Shown piece after piece: positions 12,100 through 23,183 of a stretch of DNA of 64,000 nt. The position numbers and the translations under genes were made by a program. The stretch spans positions 16,534,509 to 16,598,508 of the forward strand of contig OZ026524.1 of NCBI GenBank assembly GCA_964019695.1, written 5' to 3'. Position 1 is the first letter of the stretch; the number at the start of each line of letters is the position of its first letter. This DNA comes from Loripinus fragilis. Taxonomy: Eukaryota > Mollusca > Bivalvia > Lucinida > Lucinidae. The notes under the pieces are model-generated. The model did not search any database. It saw nothing but the letters and a program-made list of their open reading frames with translations, and was not told where the DNA came from.

Positions 12100-12505
12100 T
12101 TATTTCCAATAGGGCTGTGTCCGCAACTAAAATTGTATGGTATAATAACATCTTTAGACCTACACAGGGTTTCTGCTTTGCACGCTGGATCTGTGAATGA
12201 GTTTCTCATACGTTCGCATACGTTGTTACTAACGTACCTTAACGTTTGCACAACTTACCTGTTGCGTACATCTAACCTATGTCGAACGTATAGAAGCAAT
12301 ACGTTCACATACGCTGGCGATTTTTATCCAAGCACAAACTGTTGGTCCTCTTTGTCGTATGTCAACGTATACCAACGTATTATAGCGTGTTCGTAACGTG
12401 TTTAAAACTTTTGTCTAACGTATTCAGCGTACACCAACGTACTTGCTTAATTTCTCATACGTCGGCATACGTTGGTGCTATACGTCGTAGTGTGACAGGG
12501 CCTTT
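12100..12505. repeat. ACGT/CGTA-rich degenerate tandem repeat
   Basis: Contains dozens of ACGTA, CGTATAC and ACGTT words in patterns like CAACGTATACCAACGTA, ending in GTCGTAGTGTGACAGGGCC. A related AGGGCTGTGTC lies near the left edge (about 12113), roughly the inverse of the right end, so this may be one internally repetitive inverted-repeat element. It abuts the truncated LINE. Family unknown. Confidence 0.5.
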
Positions 12506-12507
12506 AA

Positions 12508-14823
12508 TTGCGTATACCAAATAAAACAATTGTAGTACGAGAGGATGATAAACCGTGGTGCGATTCTGAAATAAGGCGGAATTCAAGAAAAAGAGACAGG
12601 CTAAAGAAAACCGCTCTAAAACAGGTAATCCAAATGACTGGAAAAAAATACAAAAGGTTTAGAAATAAGGTAAATAATAAAAAAAAACATGCGAAGGAAT
12701 CTTTTTATAACAATTTGGATATTATCGTTTAGATTTTCAAAATAATGACAAAAGGAAGTTTTGGAAAGTAATTCGCCATTTTGTAAAAAGCAATAGTTCT
12801 GCATCTCCTATCCCTCCTTTATGTTCAACACTTCCAAACGGCAACAATCAATGGCATTTTAATGATCTAGATAAAGCTGATTGTTTGAATGACTATTTTG
12901 CTTCTATTTCAAATCTAAACGATGAACACACCGAATTACCTCCTTTTTCAAAAGTTACTGATAATACGTTGCACTGAACATGAAATGGAAAATATTATTG
13001 AAGTGCTTAATCCTAACAAAGCAAGTGGCGATGATGGAATAAGTAATAAAATGCTCAAGGGTGTCTACAAATCGGTTTCTAAACCCCTCTGTATTTTGAT
13101 GAATAGATCATTTGATGAGGGAATTTTTCCTGATACATGGAAGCTTGCAAATGTTATCCCAATCTTTACGAAGGGAGACAAATCTCAACCTTGCAACTAT
13201 AGACCAGTTGCGCAATTGAGTTGTATTGGAAAATTACAAGAAAGGATTGTCTTTAAAAATATGTATAACTTTCTCATAGAAAATAATCTCTTATACAAGT
13301 ATCAATCTGGGTTCTTACCGCACCACTAAACAGTTTTTCAGTTAATAGACATTTTCCATTATATATGTCAAGCTTTTGATAATAATATGTTTTCGTGTAT
13401 TGTGTTCTGTGATGTTTCAAAAGCTTTTGATAGAGTCTTGCACAAAGGTCTTATGTTTAAGTTTAGACAAAATGGAATTGAAGGGAAACTTTTAGAGTGG
13501 CTTAAAAGTTATCTATGTCAAAGGAAACAGAAAGTTTGTATTAAGTCCTGTTTCTCTGGCTTAAAATCTATATTTGCTGGTGTGCCACAGGGGTCTGTTC
13601 TTGGGCCTCTTTTATTCTTAGTGTATATTAATGATATAGCTAAACACCTTCTTAGTTTGACAAGGCTATTTGCAGATGATAGCTCACTACTTTATGCTGC
13701 TGCACATCTTGCTGATATAGCTGGTATAATTAACCATGATTTGCAGCTTTTGACAAGCTGGGCAAGACAGTGGCTAGTACATTCAATCCACTAAAAACTG
13801 AGGCTGTCTTATTTACTTTTAAAAAACTAGACTTCTTTCCTAAACTTCTATTTGATAATATTCCGATAAGTTTTGTTGATGGTCATAAACATCTGGGCGT
13901 TACCCTGAGTAGTACTGGACAGTGGCACTCACATATTGAAAACATTGCCAAGTCAGCAACAAAAATTTTGGGAATTATGCGAAAACTTAAATATTCTTGA
14001 GTAGAAATGCACTCAACCAGATGTATATGTCTTATATGTTACCTATTGTAAAATATGCTTCATTTGTATGGGATGGATGCTCTGAACAAGACTCAGTAAC
14101 ACTCCAAAGGGTTCAAAATGAAGCAGCCCGACTTGTCACAGGATTAACATGATCTGTATCATTAGAAAACCTGTATAAGGAGTGTGAATTGGCAACTCTA
14201 TCGCAAAGAAGACAACAACATAAGCTTTCTTTTATGTATGATGTAAATACTAGAATGGTACCCTCATACATACAAGATTTAATCCCTCCCTTAGTTAATG
14301 AAGTTACTGATTACCCTTTGAGAAATACTAGAAATATAACTGTACCTTATAATCGAAAAGTATGTCACAAAAATCTTGTATTCCATCATCCATTAGACTG
14401 TGGAACTCTCTTGCAGATGATTTGAAAGATTTATCCTCATTACTAACTTTTAAGAAACATTTCATTTCAAACTTTAACATATCATGTGTTCCTCCCTATT
14501 ATATTATGGGAAATAGATATAGCTCTGTCATACATCCACGGCTTAGAAATAATTGTAGTAGCCTTAACAATGATCTTTTTAGAAACCATGTTCGTGATAA
14601 CCCTTTATGTGAATGGTGTGGTGTGATAGAGGATGCCACCCTTTTCTTCTTTCATTGCATTAAATATATTGGTGAAAGACAGGTTTTCAATGATACAGTT
14701 AGGGAGTTTCAACCCTTAACCATCAATTTGATCCTTTTTGGAAGCGAAAACTGGAATACTGAAACAAATATGGTCTTGTTCAGGGCTATCCACAGATATA
14801 TCCATGCCTCTAAACGTTTTTGA
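12508..14823 (+). pseudogene. LINE ORF2 (endonuclease remnant, RT, zinc knuckle)
   Basis: REDDKPWCDSEIRRNSRKRD marks the end of the endonuclease domain. RT motifs: ANVIPIFTKGDKSQPCNYRP, FCDVSKAFDRV (motif A), AGVPQGSVLGPLLFLVYIND (motif B) and LFADDSSLL (catalytic motif C). The C-terminal part has NPLCEWCGVIEDATLFFFHC, a CxxC...HxxxC-like knuckle whose His is replaced, followed by LFGSENWNTETNMVLFRAIH. It is broken by frameshifts near 12720, 12970, 13775, 13997 and 14390, by TAA in place of a Ser codon at 13327-13329, and by a TGA in place of Arg near 14150. It is inactive. Confidence 0.85.
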
Positions 14824-15322
14824 TAAGCTCTTTGACTCTTTCGTTGAAACTAATTTTAAAACAAATTCTTAAAACATGTATATGTAAATACGAGTACTTA
14901 ATGACCTGAATCAAAAACTTATTCCTAATTTTAGGGGTTCATATTGGCAGTCATATACTTTGCTTCTTTATTTATTTTGTACTTTATTAATTTATATATC
15001 TATTTATATAATTTTGAATTTATCATTTTTTATTTTTTCTTATTTTCTTATTTATTAATTAATTAATTAATCTATTTATTGTACTCTTATGTTTATGTAT
15101 TTTTTTTATTAATTACTTACACTTCTCTAGTTTATATTGCTATCATCCTGTTTTGATCATAACTTGTATTCTTAATCAGATTGTATATATTAAGCAAAGT
15201 ATATAAGCTATATTCTGTATGTATATAATGTAGGGGAAGGTTCGAAACTAATGTTGTGAGAACTTGTGACTCAACCCCATCGCTGTATCATATTTGGCAA
15301 TAAAATATGTTTAAACTAGTCC
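12508..15322 (+). mobile_element. 5'-truncated Jockey/CR1-group LINE, copy 1
   Basis: Begins in the end of an apurinic-type endonuclease domain and continues through RT to a C-terminal zinc-knuckle region. A 3'UTR follows, ending with GGCAATAAAATATGTTTAAA. The same 3' end closes the copy at 26113-27692, which sets the boundary. The exact clade is uncertain. Confidence 0.85.
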
Positions 15323-15559
15323 CGTCAAACATATTCATATAAATCAGGGAAAATTTTGATTACGGTTTCTGGTATTAAATAGATATTGAATAATATGCAG
15401 GTTTTTTTGCTGTCAAGTATATTTATAGTAAGCTTATTGCTTACTATAAAACATTAATCTAATCGATAAAACAATTTTAATAATTGAAGATTTTCAGATT
15501 CCCGTCCAGGATGTCATTTTTGTGTAAAAAGGACACAGTGACAGCAAAAAAGAGTTGTT

Positions 15560-15716
15560 GTTTGATTTGATTCTTTACGTCCCATCAATAATCTTTCAGC
15601 TATGTAGGAACGTGTCTTCCTGGGGTGAACCAGTACTAAGCTAGGATTGATTATAAATGTGTCTTGCTCAAGGACACCATGCAGTGACGCCGATGAGGCT
15701 CGAACCCGCGGCCTGC
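15560..15716 (-). mobile_element. tRNA-derived SINE, family 1
   Basis: Reading the minus strand: a box-B-like GGTTCGAGCCTC, then the shared body (CCTTGAGCAAGACACATTTA, CTTAGTACTGGTTCA) and the tail GGGACGTAAAGAATCAAATC. The 5' tRNA head is truncated. It lies in the intron just before the glycosyltransferase exon. Confidence 0.8.
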
Positions 15717-15971
15717 AAAAAAAGACAGTAAAACAGATTCTTGTAAAATGTGCAACAACATGTGGAGAAGAGTCCATAAGATCAGCAGCAATAGACCTAT
15801 TGGTGAAGTGCGTCAGTAAAACCTTAGAGATCAAGACTTTGTTGCCAAATAAACACTTTATAATAATCATTGCAGAAGAAAATACACAATACTCAACCTC
15901 ATAGTGTAATGCACGAGGACTCTTGAGAGTTCTAAAATCATAGCAAAATCTCATGAAACGGTCCAAATGTA

Positions 15972-16002
15972 TTTCGACTAATTTACTTTCTCTTTTTTTC
16001 AG
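15972..16002 (+). other. Splice acceptor of the glycosyltransferase exon
   Basis: Pyrimidine-rich TTTACTTTCTCTTTTTTTC followed by AG at 16001-16002. The upstream frame hits TGA at 15954-15956 with no Met in between, so the start codon must be in an upstream exon not identified here. The acceptor leaves two bases before the first full codon. Confidence 0.8.
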
Positions 16003-17150
16003 GGATTGCCACTAGGATTCGTTCACGACTAAAGGTCGTTGGTATTGCTGTTTCTCTCTGTATCACAGCAGCTGTACTAACCATATTGACACAGTACCTG
16101 TCAGACAACCATATGTTGTATGTGTATGAAGCTGATGCCAAGTCTTTAATGGACCCACTTGTGCACAAGCATAAATACAGTCTTTCACTGAACAATGCCG
16201 ACGTTTGTTCCAGTAACGTATTTCTATTGTTTATTGTCAACTCAGCTCTAGAAAATGGAGAAAAAAGGGACATAATTCGAGAAACATGGGGCTCTGTTAA
16301 AGAGTACAGCGGTGCACAAATCCGAGTCGTCTTTCTTATTGGGGAGTACAGAAAACCAACGGCTATGAGTACTGGGGAGTTGAATGAGCGGTTGAAAGCA
16401 GAAAGTGACACACATGTTGACTTAATTAAAGGGAACTTTATCGACGATTACGCCAATATGACATACAAAACAGTTATGGGCCTTTACTGGATGAATACAT
16501 ATTGCTCTAGAGCCTCGTTTGTGATGAAGACTGATGATGACGTCTCGATTAACTTGTTTAAAGTTGTTGACTTTCTTCAGGAAATTAGCCAGACTCAATC
16601 GAAACTATCAACATTCTTTTATGGCAGATGTTTGCAACCCTTTCCAGAGAGATCAAAGTCATCAAAATGGTACATCAGCTCTTCCGACTATAAGCATTGG
16701 CTGTATCCACCATTTTGTATGGGGGGAGGGTATATTCTATCAAATGAAGTGGCCTCTCAGATCTATCGCGCAACAACGAAAGTGCCCTTCTTTTGGATGG
16801 ATGATGTGTACATAGGCTTTTGTGCCGGGTTGGCAAATATAAAACCGATAGATAACTATTTTGGATATTATTTCATATTGCCATGGAGTTGGACAGATGC
16901 ACCCTGGGAGTATACTATTTTAAAAGTAAATGATGCTGGTAAAACAGAAAGAAGAGAAACGTGGTCTTATATAAAATCCCTCAGAAATACCCATAGTTTA
17001 CGGTATTATAGAATTGTTGGTACATGTTTGATAATGGTACTGGGTTTGCTTGTTTGTATGCTTTTAATTGTTATACAGTTTTGTAAGTCAAGAAACGGCC
17101 GACGTTACAATACACGATACTACATGTACCAACTCGCTCGTCTTTTCTGA
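16003..17150 (+). CDS. Beta-1,3-galactosyltransferase-like glycosyltransferase, last exon
   Basis: About 381 residues of a GT31-family enzyme, which adds galactose or N-acetylglucosamine in beta-1,3 linkage to glycans in the Golgi lumen. Numbering from the exon start, a signal anchor lies at about 10-28 (VVGIAVSLCITAAVLTIL), typical of type II Golgi enzymes. Family motifs follow: RDIIRETWGS (88-97), VFLIGE (109-114), FVMKTDDDVSIN with the metal-binding DDD (177-179), YPPFCMGGGYILSN and FFWMDDVYIG. The N-terminus lies in a missing upstream exon, so a downstream Met or TTG start should not be used because it would lose the anchor. Unusually, a second strongly hydrophobic segment is at about 337-359 (VGTCLIMVLGLLVCMLLIVI), followed by a basic tail. 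The TGA stop lies in the first unit of the downstream minisatellite. Acceptor substrate cannot be told from sequence. Confidence 0.88.
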
Positions 17151-17463
17151 GACTTTACAATACACTTTACTACATTTACCAGCTCGCTAGTCCTCTGTGA
17201 GGCGTTACAAGACACGATACTACCAGCTCCCTGGTCCTCTGTGAGGCGTTGCAAGACACGATACTAACAGCTCGCTCGTCCTCTGTGACCTTTACAATAC
17301 ACTTTACTACATTTACCAGCTCGCTAGTTCTCTGCGAGGCGTTGCAAGACCCGATACTACCAGCGCGCTGGTCCTCTGTGAGACTTTACAATACACTTTA
17401 CTAAATTTACCAATACACTTTACTACATTTACCAGCTAGCTAGTCCTCTGTGAGGCGTGACAA
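17102..17463 (+). repeat. 44/50-bp minisatellite, left part
   Basis: Units alternate between about 50 bp (GAGACTTTACAATACACTTT, then ACTACATTTACCAGCTCGCT and AGTCCTCTGT) and about 44 bp (GAGGCGTTACAAGACACGAT version lacking six bases). About seven units are present. The first unit is the end of the glycosyltransferase coding sequence itself. Confidence 0.9.
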
Positions 17464-18794
17464 AGTAATAAGGTTGCAAAGATCAGGAATCGATACAATC
17501 AAGTACCACACCTGACCCAGGATACCAATGGGAAAGTGACAAACTCACAGAAGACACCACAAACGAGAGCCAAGAGGTCAGCCCTTTCCCAGCAGGTGAC
17601 CACAAAGCACATATAAACAGACGCGCACAAAACATAGCAAAAACAAGACAGAACAAAAACATAAAAGATCCACAAAAGAAGTACCGCCTTGGAACGGTCA
17701 GTAAAATATTTTACTGGAGGGCTTAAACCGGTTTAACGGCGCCAACCTCACCCTTAATTCAGATGTGGATCAAGACACATAAATATTTGGTTTGCATGAA
17801 AGACCCCTAACTTATCAATGCATCATCTCCTAAAACATATAAATCAAGATATAACAAGGAGATAAAGCAAGGATAAGGACTCAACAGTAAATTAAACTGA
17901 ATACCGGAGCAAAAGAAGTCCAACAGGTAAACCCCGGTGGGCCCGACAAACAGCCAAAGCATCAGGCCCCTACCATCTCATCAATAGATAAGTCTTTAAG
18001 TCGGAACCATCATAGAGTCTGAAGTCCGACCCACCAGCGTGCAATTAAAGAGGAAAGCAAAGTTGCCAACCGTGATTGGGTTGACTACCAAGCATGCAGT
18101 CTGTTGCAATACATTAATGTTATAGCCAATCTTTTTATAATGGGAAATTATTTTAATGAACTGCGCCGAAAAACCACCAGAGCCAACAATCTTCTTCAAC
18201 TTATACACCAAGTCACCATAGAAATCAGGTTCCGAAAGTCCTTGGCGCAAGAGAGATTTAAGTCCAACTTGGAATTTAGAAATCAAATCATAGTATCGTC
18301 TATAAAATTTTGAAAATGTTTTGCGAAGTTTATGATACCGATAGCCCTGTTTAAGAAGTTTCTGAGTTAATAATTTATTGCGAGTGTTGAAGTCAGTAAC
18401 ATAGCTGGATGCTCTAGCAAAACGAATGAGTTGAGAGATATAGACTCCATAGGATGTAGAACGAGGAACATCACCATCTAAAAATGGGAAATTGACAATT
18501 TCAAAATCAAAGTCGTCACGTTTATCATAAATTTTGGTAGAAACAATATCATTAGAAATTGACAAATGCAAGTCTAAAAATGCGGCTTCGGTATCAGAGG
18601 CATTGGCTTTATTAAGTTGGAGCTCTGAAGGGTATATTTGACTAACCATATTTTCAAAATAAACATTATTAATATTTAAAATATCGTCCAAATATCTGGA
18701 AGTAGTGTTAAACGCATCAATAACATCAGCCTGCTTATCATCAGAAAGAGACATCATAAAGTCCCTTTCATAACAAAACAGGAATAAATCTGCA
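17464..18794 (-). mobile_element. Naiad family B, 5'-truncated, inserted in the minisatellite
   Basis: The same array continues on both sides, at 17463 and 18795. The element runs from an RT fragment (18794) through the stop codon to a 3'UTR whose end, on the minus strand, reads GGTGTGGTACTTGATTGTAT then CGATTCCTGATCTTTGCAAC. It is related to family A in protein but clearly diverged in the 3'UTR. Fragments of the same 3' end recur at 39283-39335 and 51030-51215. Confidence 0.85.
17996..18794 (-). pseudogene. C-terminal RT half of Naiad family B (open but truncated)
   Basis: Continuous frame from LFCYERDFMMSLSDDKQ through the catalytic TSRYLDDILNINN (YxDD), FLDLHLSISN, KIYDKRDDFDFEIVNFPFLD and LIRFARAS to ACLVVNPITVGNF and TAA at 17996-17998. 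There are no frameshifts or stops, so it looks young. It lacks endonuclease, CxC linker and RT fingers, so it cannot act alone. The Cys of CYERDF is TGT, not TGA; the regions where family A shows TGA codons are missing. Confidence 0.85.
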
Positions 18795-19080
18795 ACCCGA
18801 TACTACCAGCTCGCTGGTCCTCTGTGAGACTTTACAATGCACTTTACTACATTTACCAGCTCGCTAGTCCTCTGTGAGGCGTTACAAGACATGATACTAC
18901 CAGCTCGCTGGTCCTCTGTGAGACTTTACAATACACTTTACTAAATTTACCAGCTCGCTCGTCTTCTGTGAGACTTTACAATACACTTTACTACATTTAC
19001 CAGCTCGCCCGTCCTCTGTGAGATTTTACAAGACACGTTACTAGCAACTCCCTCGTCCTCTGTGAGACATTACAACCCAC
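18795..19080 (+). repeat. 44/50-bp minisatellite, right part
   Basis: About six more units of the array at 17102-17463, resuming at CCCGATACTACCAGCTCGCT directly after the Naiad and fading out near ACTACATGTACAC. Confidence 0.9.
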
Positions 19081-19723
19081 TGTACTACATGTACACAAAA
19101 CAGGAGCCGCACAGCTTCAATGTATGAACAATCATTATACAAAGTTTGAATATAAAGGAATGAAATTTTTTTTGAGTTATAAATTACACAAACTAGGCAC
19201 TCCAAAAGTGTTGGACAGATAGACCGATGGAGTGGACCCACTACTAGACCTGTGTTTCCCCAAGGCATTGTAGGTAAAAATGACTGCAAATACTGCACGG
19301 CCGTATTCATCCCCGTTTTCAATAAAATTCGTCGGAGAAATACCTGTTTTTTAAGGAAATAAAATGTGTACATTACTGTACCCATGTGTGGAAAACAAAT
19401 TTGCTTCCTTCAAAACCCTTTGTACATGTATACTAATGGATTCTTCCTTCTGGTTTGATACAATGCAATTGGGATAGTCAATTGTTCATAATTATCTAAG
19501 GGTGGCAGATTATTTACCGTTACAAACAGTGTAAACCCTGATGTAATGCAGCAATATCATGCATTTTATCTTGGTCTTCTCTGGTTGCAAAAGTACTTGT
19601 TTAGTCGTTTCCTGACTACAAAGTGTTAATTGGCTACCTCAAAAAGATCGCGCATTTAATATATATGTTTTAATTTAAAAAAATTCTACTAACTACTAGT
19701 AAAACAAACAATAAATTAGCCGC
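19081..19723. other. Non-coding stretch with one foldback copy
   Basis: A diverged copy of the foldback family FB3 (AAACAGTGTAAACCCTGATG) is at about 19525-19595. No gene is supported; the frame at 19041-19385 overlaps the minisatellite and has no known domain. Confidence 0.5.
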
Positions 19724-19954
19724 GACATCAGATTTCCAACAATGTGGTATGTGCGACCAGCAAAGCCTCAGATCAGCCTGCGCATACGCGCAGTCTGATC
19801 AGAGCCTTTGTTAGTCACTTGAACATTCTATGACTATTAAGCTACTGACCGAACATCATTTGGAGTTTCTAAGCTTAAAAGGAGGCTGCACAGACACGTC
19901 TGAGTCTACACTTGTCAAATTGCCACAATGTTGGAAATCACATGTCATGGCTCA
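19724..19954 (+). mobile_element. MITE A, uninterrupted copy
   Basis: Inverted termini: GATTTCCAACAATGTGG at the left and CCACAATGTTGGAAATCACA at the right, ending GGCTCA. The centre reads CTAAGCTTAAAAGGAGG, which is the empty version of the TTAA site occupied by MITE B in the copies at 44757-45364 and 58056-62416. Confidence 0.8.
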
Positions 19955-20631
19955 AATGATAAAACAGTTGTAATAGGTAGATAAGTGATGGTTTTAATCC
20001 ATCAAGAAAAGAAAGACAATAGGCTCTACTGCTTACAGGTAAATTCATAACACCAATAGATACGATAAAGGCTGGTGTTCTTGCGCATGTAAAACCAGCC
20101 TTCTATAAACACATGCGAACACATTATAAGCAAAAGACATTGTACAAAGCAAGACTTGCAAAGCCAAATTGTAAAAACTTACAACACTTTCCTAACAAGA
20201 GGGCCAGAGTGGCCCTGAATCGGTCACCTGTACTCATATATGTGCTCCAGTCTTGTTCAGTGGAAGGTAATGATTTAAACCATTTGCTGGAGGGCAATCA
20301 AGCTGGTCTCTTCTGTAGTATATATAGTCTTTGAGAGTATAACAAGACCTACCCCTTCCCCCCACCACACACAAACATTTTCTACATACCAAATATTAAG
20401 GCTCCAGCCCTTGTGGTTTCAGACAAGAAGGATTTTCTATGTTTTCCCTAGACGTGCCTCAGCAAAACATGTGACCCCCGAGCGGACCAATTTTGTGCCC
20501 CAGGGTCAAAATTTTAACATACTTGGAAGAGGTCAACTATGTGATGTTACATAACAAATATCAAGGGTCTAGGCTTTGTGGTTTCAGAGAGAAGAGTTTT
20601 TTGTCTTCCATATATAATCCTATATAAAACA

Positions 20632-23183
20632 AGAAATGTCACAATCACGTGACGAATGCCCCCAAAGGAATTGGTCTAGCAAAAGACACATTTGAGGAAA
20701 AATAGCTGTAATATAGGAGAAATGCTCCAGACACAAAAAAACCTAGAAATGAGGCCAGAAGTCAATGTCAAGGTCAAAGTGACCAAAAATGATATGCACC
20801 ACTCCCCCATCCCAAGAGGAATCAACATCCCAAATTTGGGATTCCTACATCAAATAATATAGGAGATAATTAGGCTCCAGACACAAATATTCTAGAAACT
20901 AGGTCATAGGTCAATATCACAGTGACCTAAAAATGGTATTCGACACATCAGCATCCAAAGATGTATCCATACATCAAATTTGGGATTCCTCCCTCAAATT
21001 AAATATGAGATATGCTCCTGACACGATTATTGTTGAAATTAGGTCAAGGTCACAAAAACTGATACATGACACTCTGCCATCTTATGATGCAACCACACAC
21101 CAAATTTGGGATTCCTAGCTCAAATAATATAGATAAAAATGCTTCAAACATGATTATTCTAAAAACTAGGTCAGAGGTCAAGGTCACAATGACTGGTATG
21201 CGACACTTGGCCACACACCAAATTTAGAATTCCTACCCGAAAGAAAATAGAAGTTATGCACCAGACTCGATGCCGATTCTAGAAACTAGGTGAGAGGTCA
21301 AGGTCACATTGACCAGAAAATGGATTGGGACAATCTGCCATTCCAAGATGCATTCACACACCAAATTTGGAATTCCAGCCTCAAATAATAAAAGAGAAAT
21401 GCTCCAGATATAATTATTCAAAAAACGAGGTCAAATGTCAAGTTTGAGGTCACAGTATGCTGTAAATGGTACAGGACACTCCACCATCCCAAGATGCATC
21501 CACACACCAAATTTGAGATTCCCATCTCAAATAAGTTAAGATATATGCTCTGGACACGAATACTCTACAAACTAGGTCAGAGGTCAAGGTCAAAGTGACC
21601 AAAAAGGGTATGTGACACTCCGCAATCCAAAGTGGCGTCCACAAACCAAATTTGGGATTCCTACCTTCAATAATATAAGAGATATGCTCCCGACATGATT
21701 ATTCTAAAAACCAGGTCAGAGGTCAAGGTCACAGTGACCAGTAAATGGTACATGACACTCCACCATCCCCAGATGCATCCACACATCTAATTTGGGATTC
21801 CTATCTCAAATAATGTAAGAGATATGCTCTGGACAAAATAGATATTAAATCTAGGTCAGAGGTCACGGTCACAGAGACCTGAAAATGGTATGTGACACTC
21901 AGCCATCCCAAGATGCATACACACACCAAATTTGGAATTCCTATCTCAAAGATTATAGGAGTTATACACCAGACTCAATGCAGTTTCTAGAAACTAGGTC
22001 AGAGGTCAAGTTCAAGGTCACAGTAACCCAATTATGGTATGAGACACTTGGTCATCCCAAGATGCATCCACCCACCAAATTTGAGATTCCTACCTCAAAT
22101 AACATAAAGAATATGCTCCGGACATGATAACTCTAAAACTAGGTCAGAGGTCAAGGTCACAGTGACCCGAAAATAGTACATGACACTCTGCTATACCAAG
22201 ATGCATCCACACACCAAATCAGGAATTCCTACCTCAAATAATATGAGATATACTCCGGACACAAAAAAATTTTTAAAACTAGGTCAGAGGTCAAATTCAC
22301 AGTGGCCCGAAAATGTTATTTCACACTCTGTCATCCGAAGATGCATTTACACACCAAATTTGGTATTCCTATCGCAAAGAATATAGGAGATATGCACCAG
22401 ACTCAATACAGATTCTTGAAACTAGGTCAAAGGTCAAGTTCAAGGTCACAGTGACCCAATTATGGTATAGACACTTAGTCATAGCAAGATGCATCTTCAC
22501 ACCAAATTTGAGATTCCTACCTTAAATAATATAAGAGATAAGCTCCGGACACTTTTATTCTAAAAACTAGGTCAGAGGTCAAGGTCACAGTAACCCAAAA
22601 ATGGTATGCGACTCTCCACCATCCCAAGTTGCATCCACACACCAAATTAGGAATTCCTATCTGAAAGAATGTTTGGGATAGGCTCTGGACACAATAAGTC
22701 TTAAAACTAGGTCAGAGGTCACGATCACATTGACCCGAAAATGATATGTGATACTTCGTCCTCCAAAGATGAATTTATACACCAAATTTGGAATTCCTAC
22801 CTGAAATAATATAGGAGATATGCACCAGACCCAATGCAGTTTCTAGAAATAAGGTCAGAGGTCAAGTTCAAGGTCACAGTGACCCAATTATGGTATGCGA
22901 CACCTCATCATCCCAAGATGTATCCACGCACCAAATTTGAGATTCCTACCTCAAAAAATAGAAGAGATATGCTCGGGACATGATTATTCTAAAAACTAAG
23001 TCAGAGGTCAAGGTCAAGGTCACATTGATCCAAAACTGGTACGGGACACTCCGCCATCCCAAGATGTATCTACTCACCAAATTTGGAATTCCTACATCAA
23101 AAAATATAAAAGATATGCACCAGACACGAAGTTGGACGGATGGACGGACAGTGCGATTACTATATGCCTCCCAAAGTTCCTTT
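20632..23183 (+). repeat. Type I array: 17 units of about 140 bp with AGGTCA clusters
   Basis: Seventeen units, with AGGTCA clusters near 20760, 20900, 21038, 21168, 21290, 21430, 21575, 21713, 21853, 21997, 22141, 22282, 22424, 22568, 22708, 22853 and 22998. The commonest core is AGGTCAGAGGTCAAGGTCAC followed by AGTGACC. The rest of each unit reads like CATCCCAAGATGCATCCACA then CACCAAATTTGGGATTCCTA. The array is bounded by an inverted pair, ATGCCCCCAAAGGAA (about 20658) and TTCCTTTGGGGGCAT (about 23175), with ACGG-type microsatellite at 23133-23152. Confidence 0.85.

Noticed and set aside
12091..12396. 101-residue open frame
   Set aside because: It lies in the ACGT-rich degenerate repeat; composition explains it and no domain is visible.
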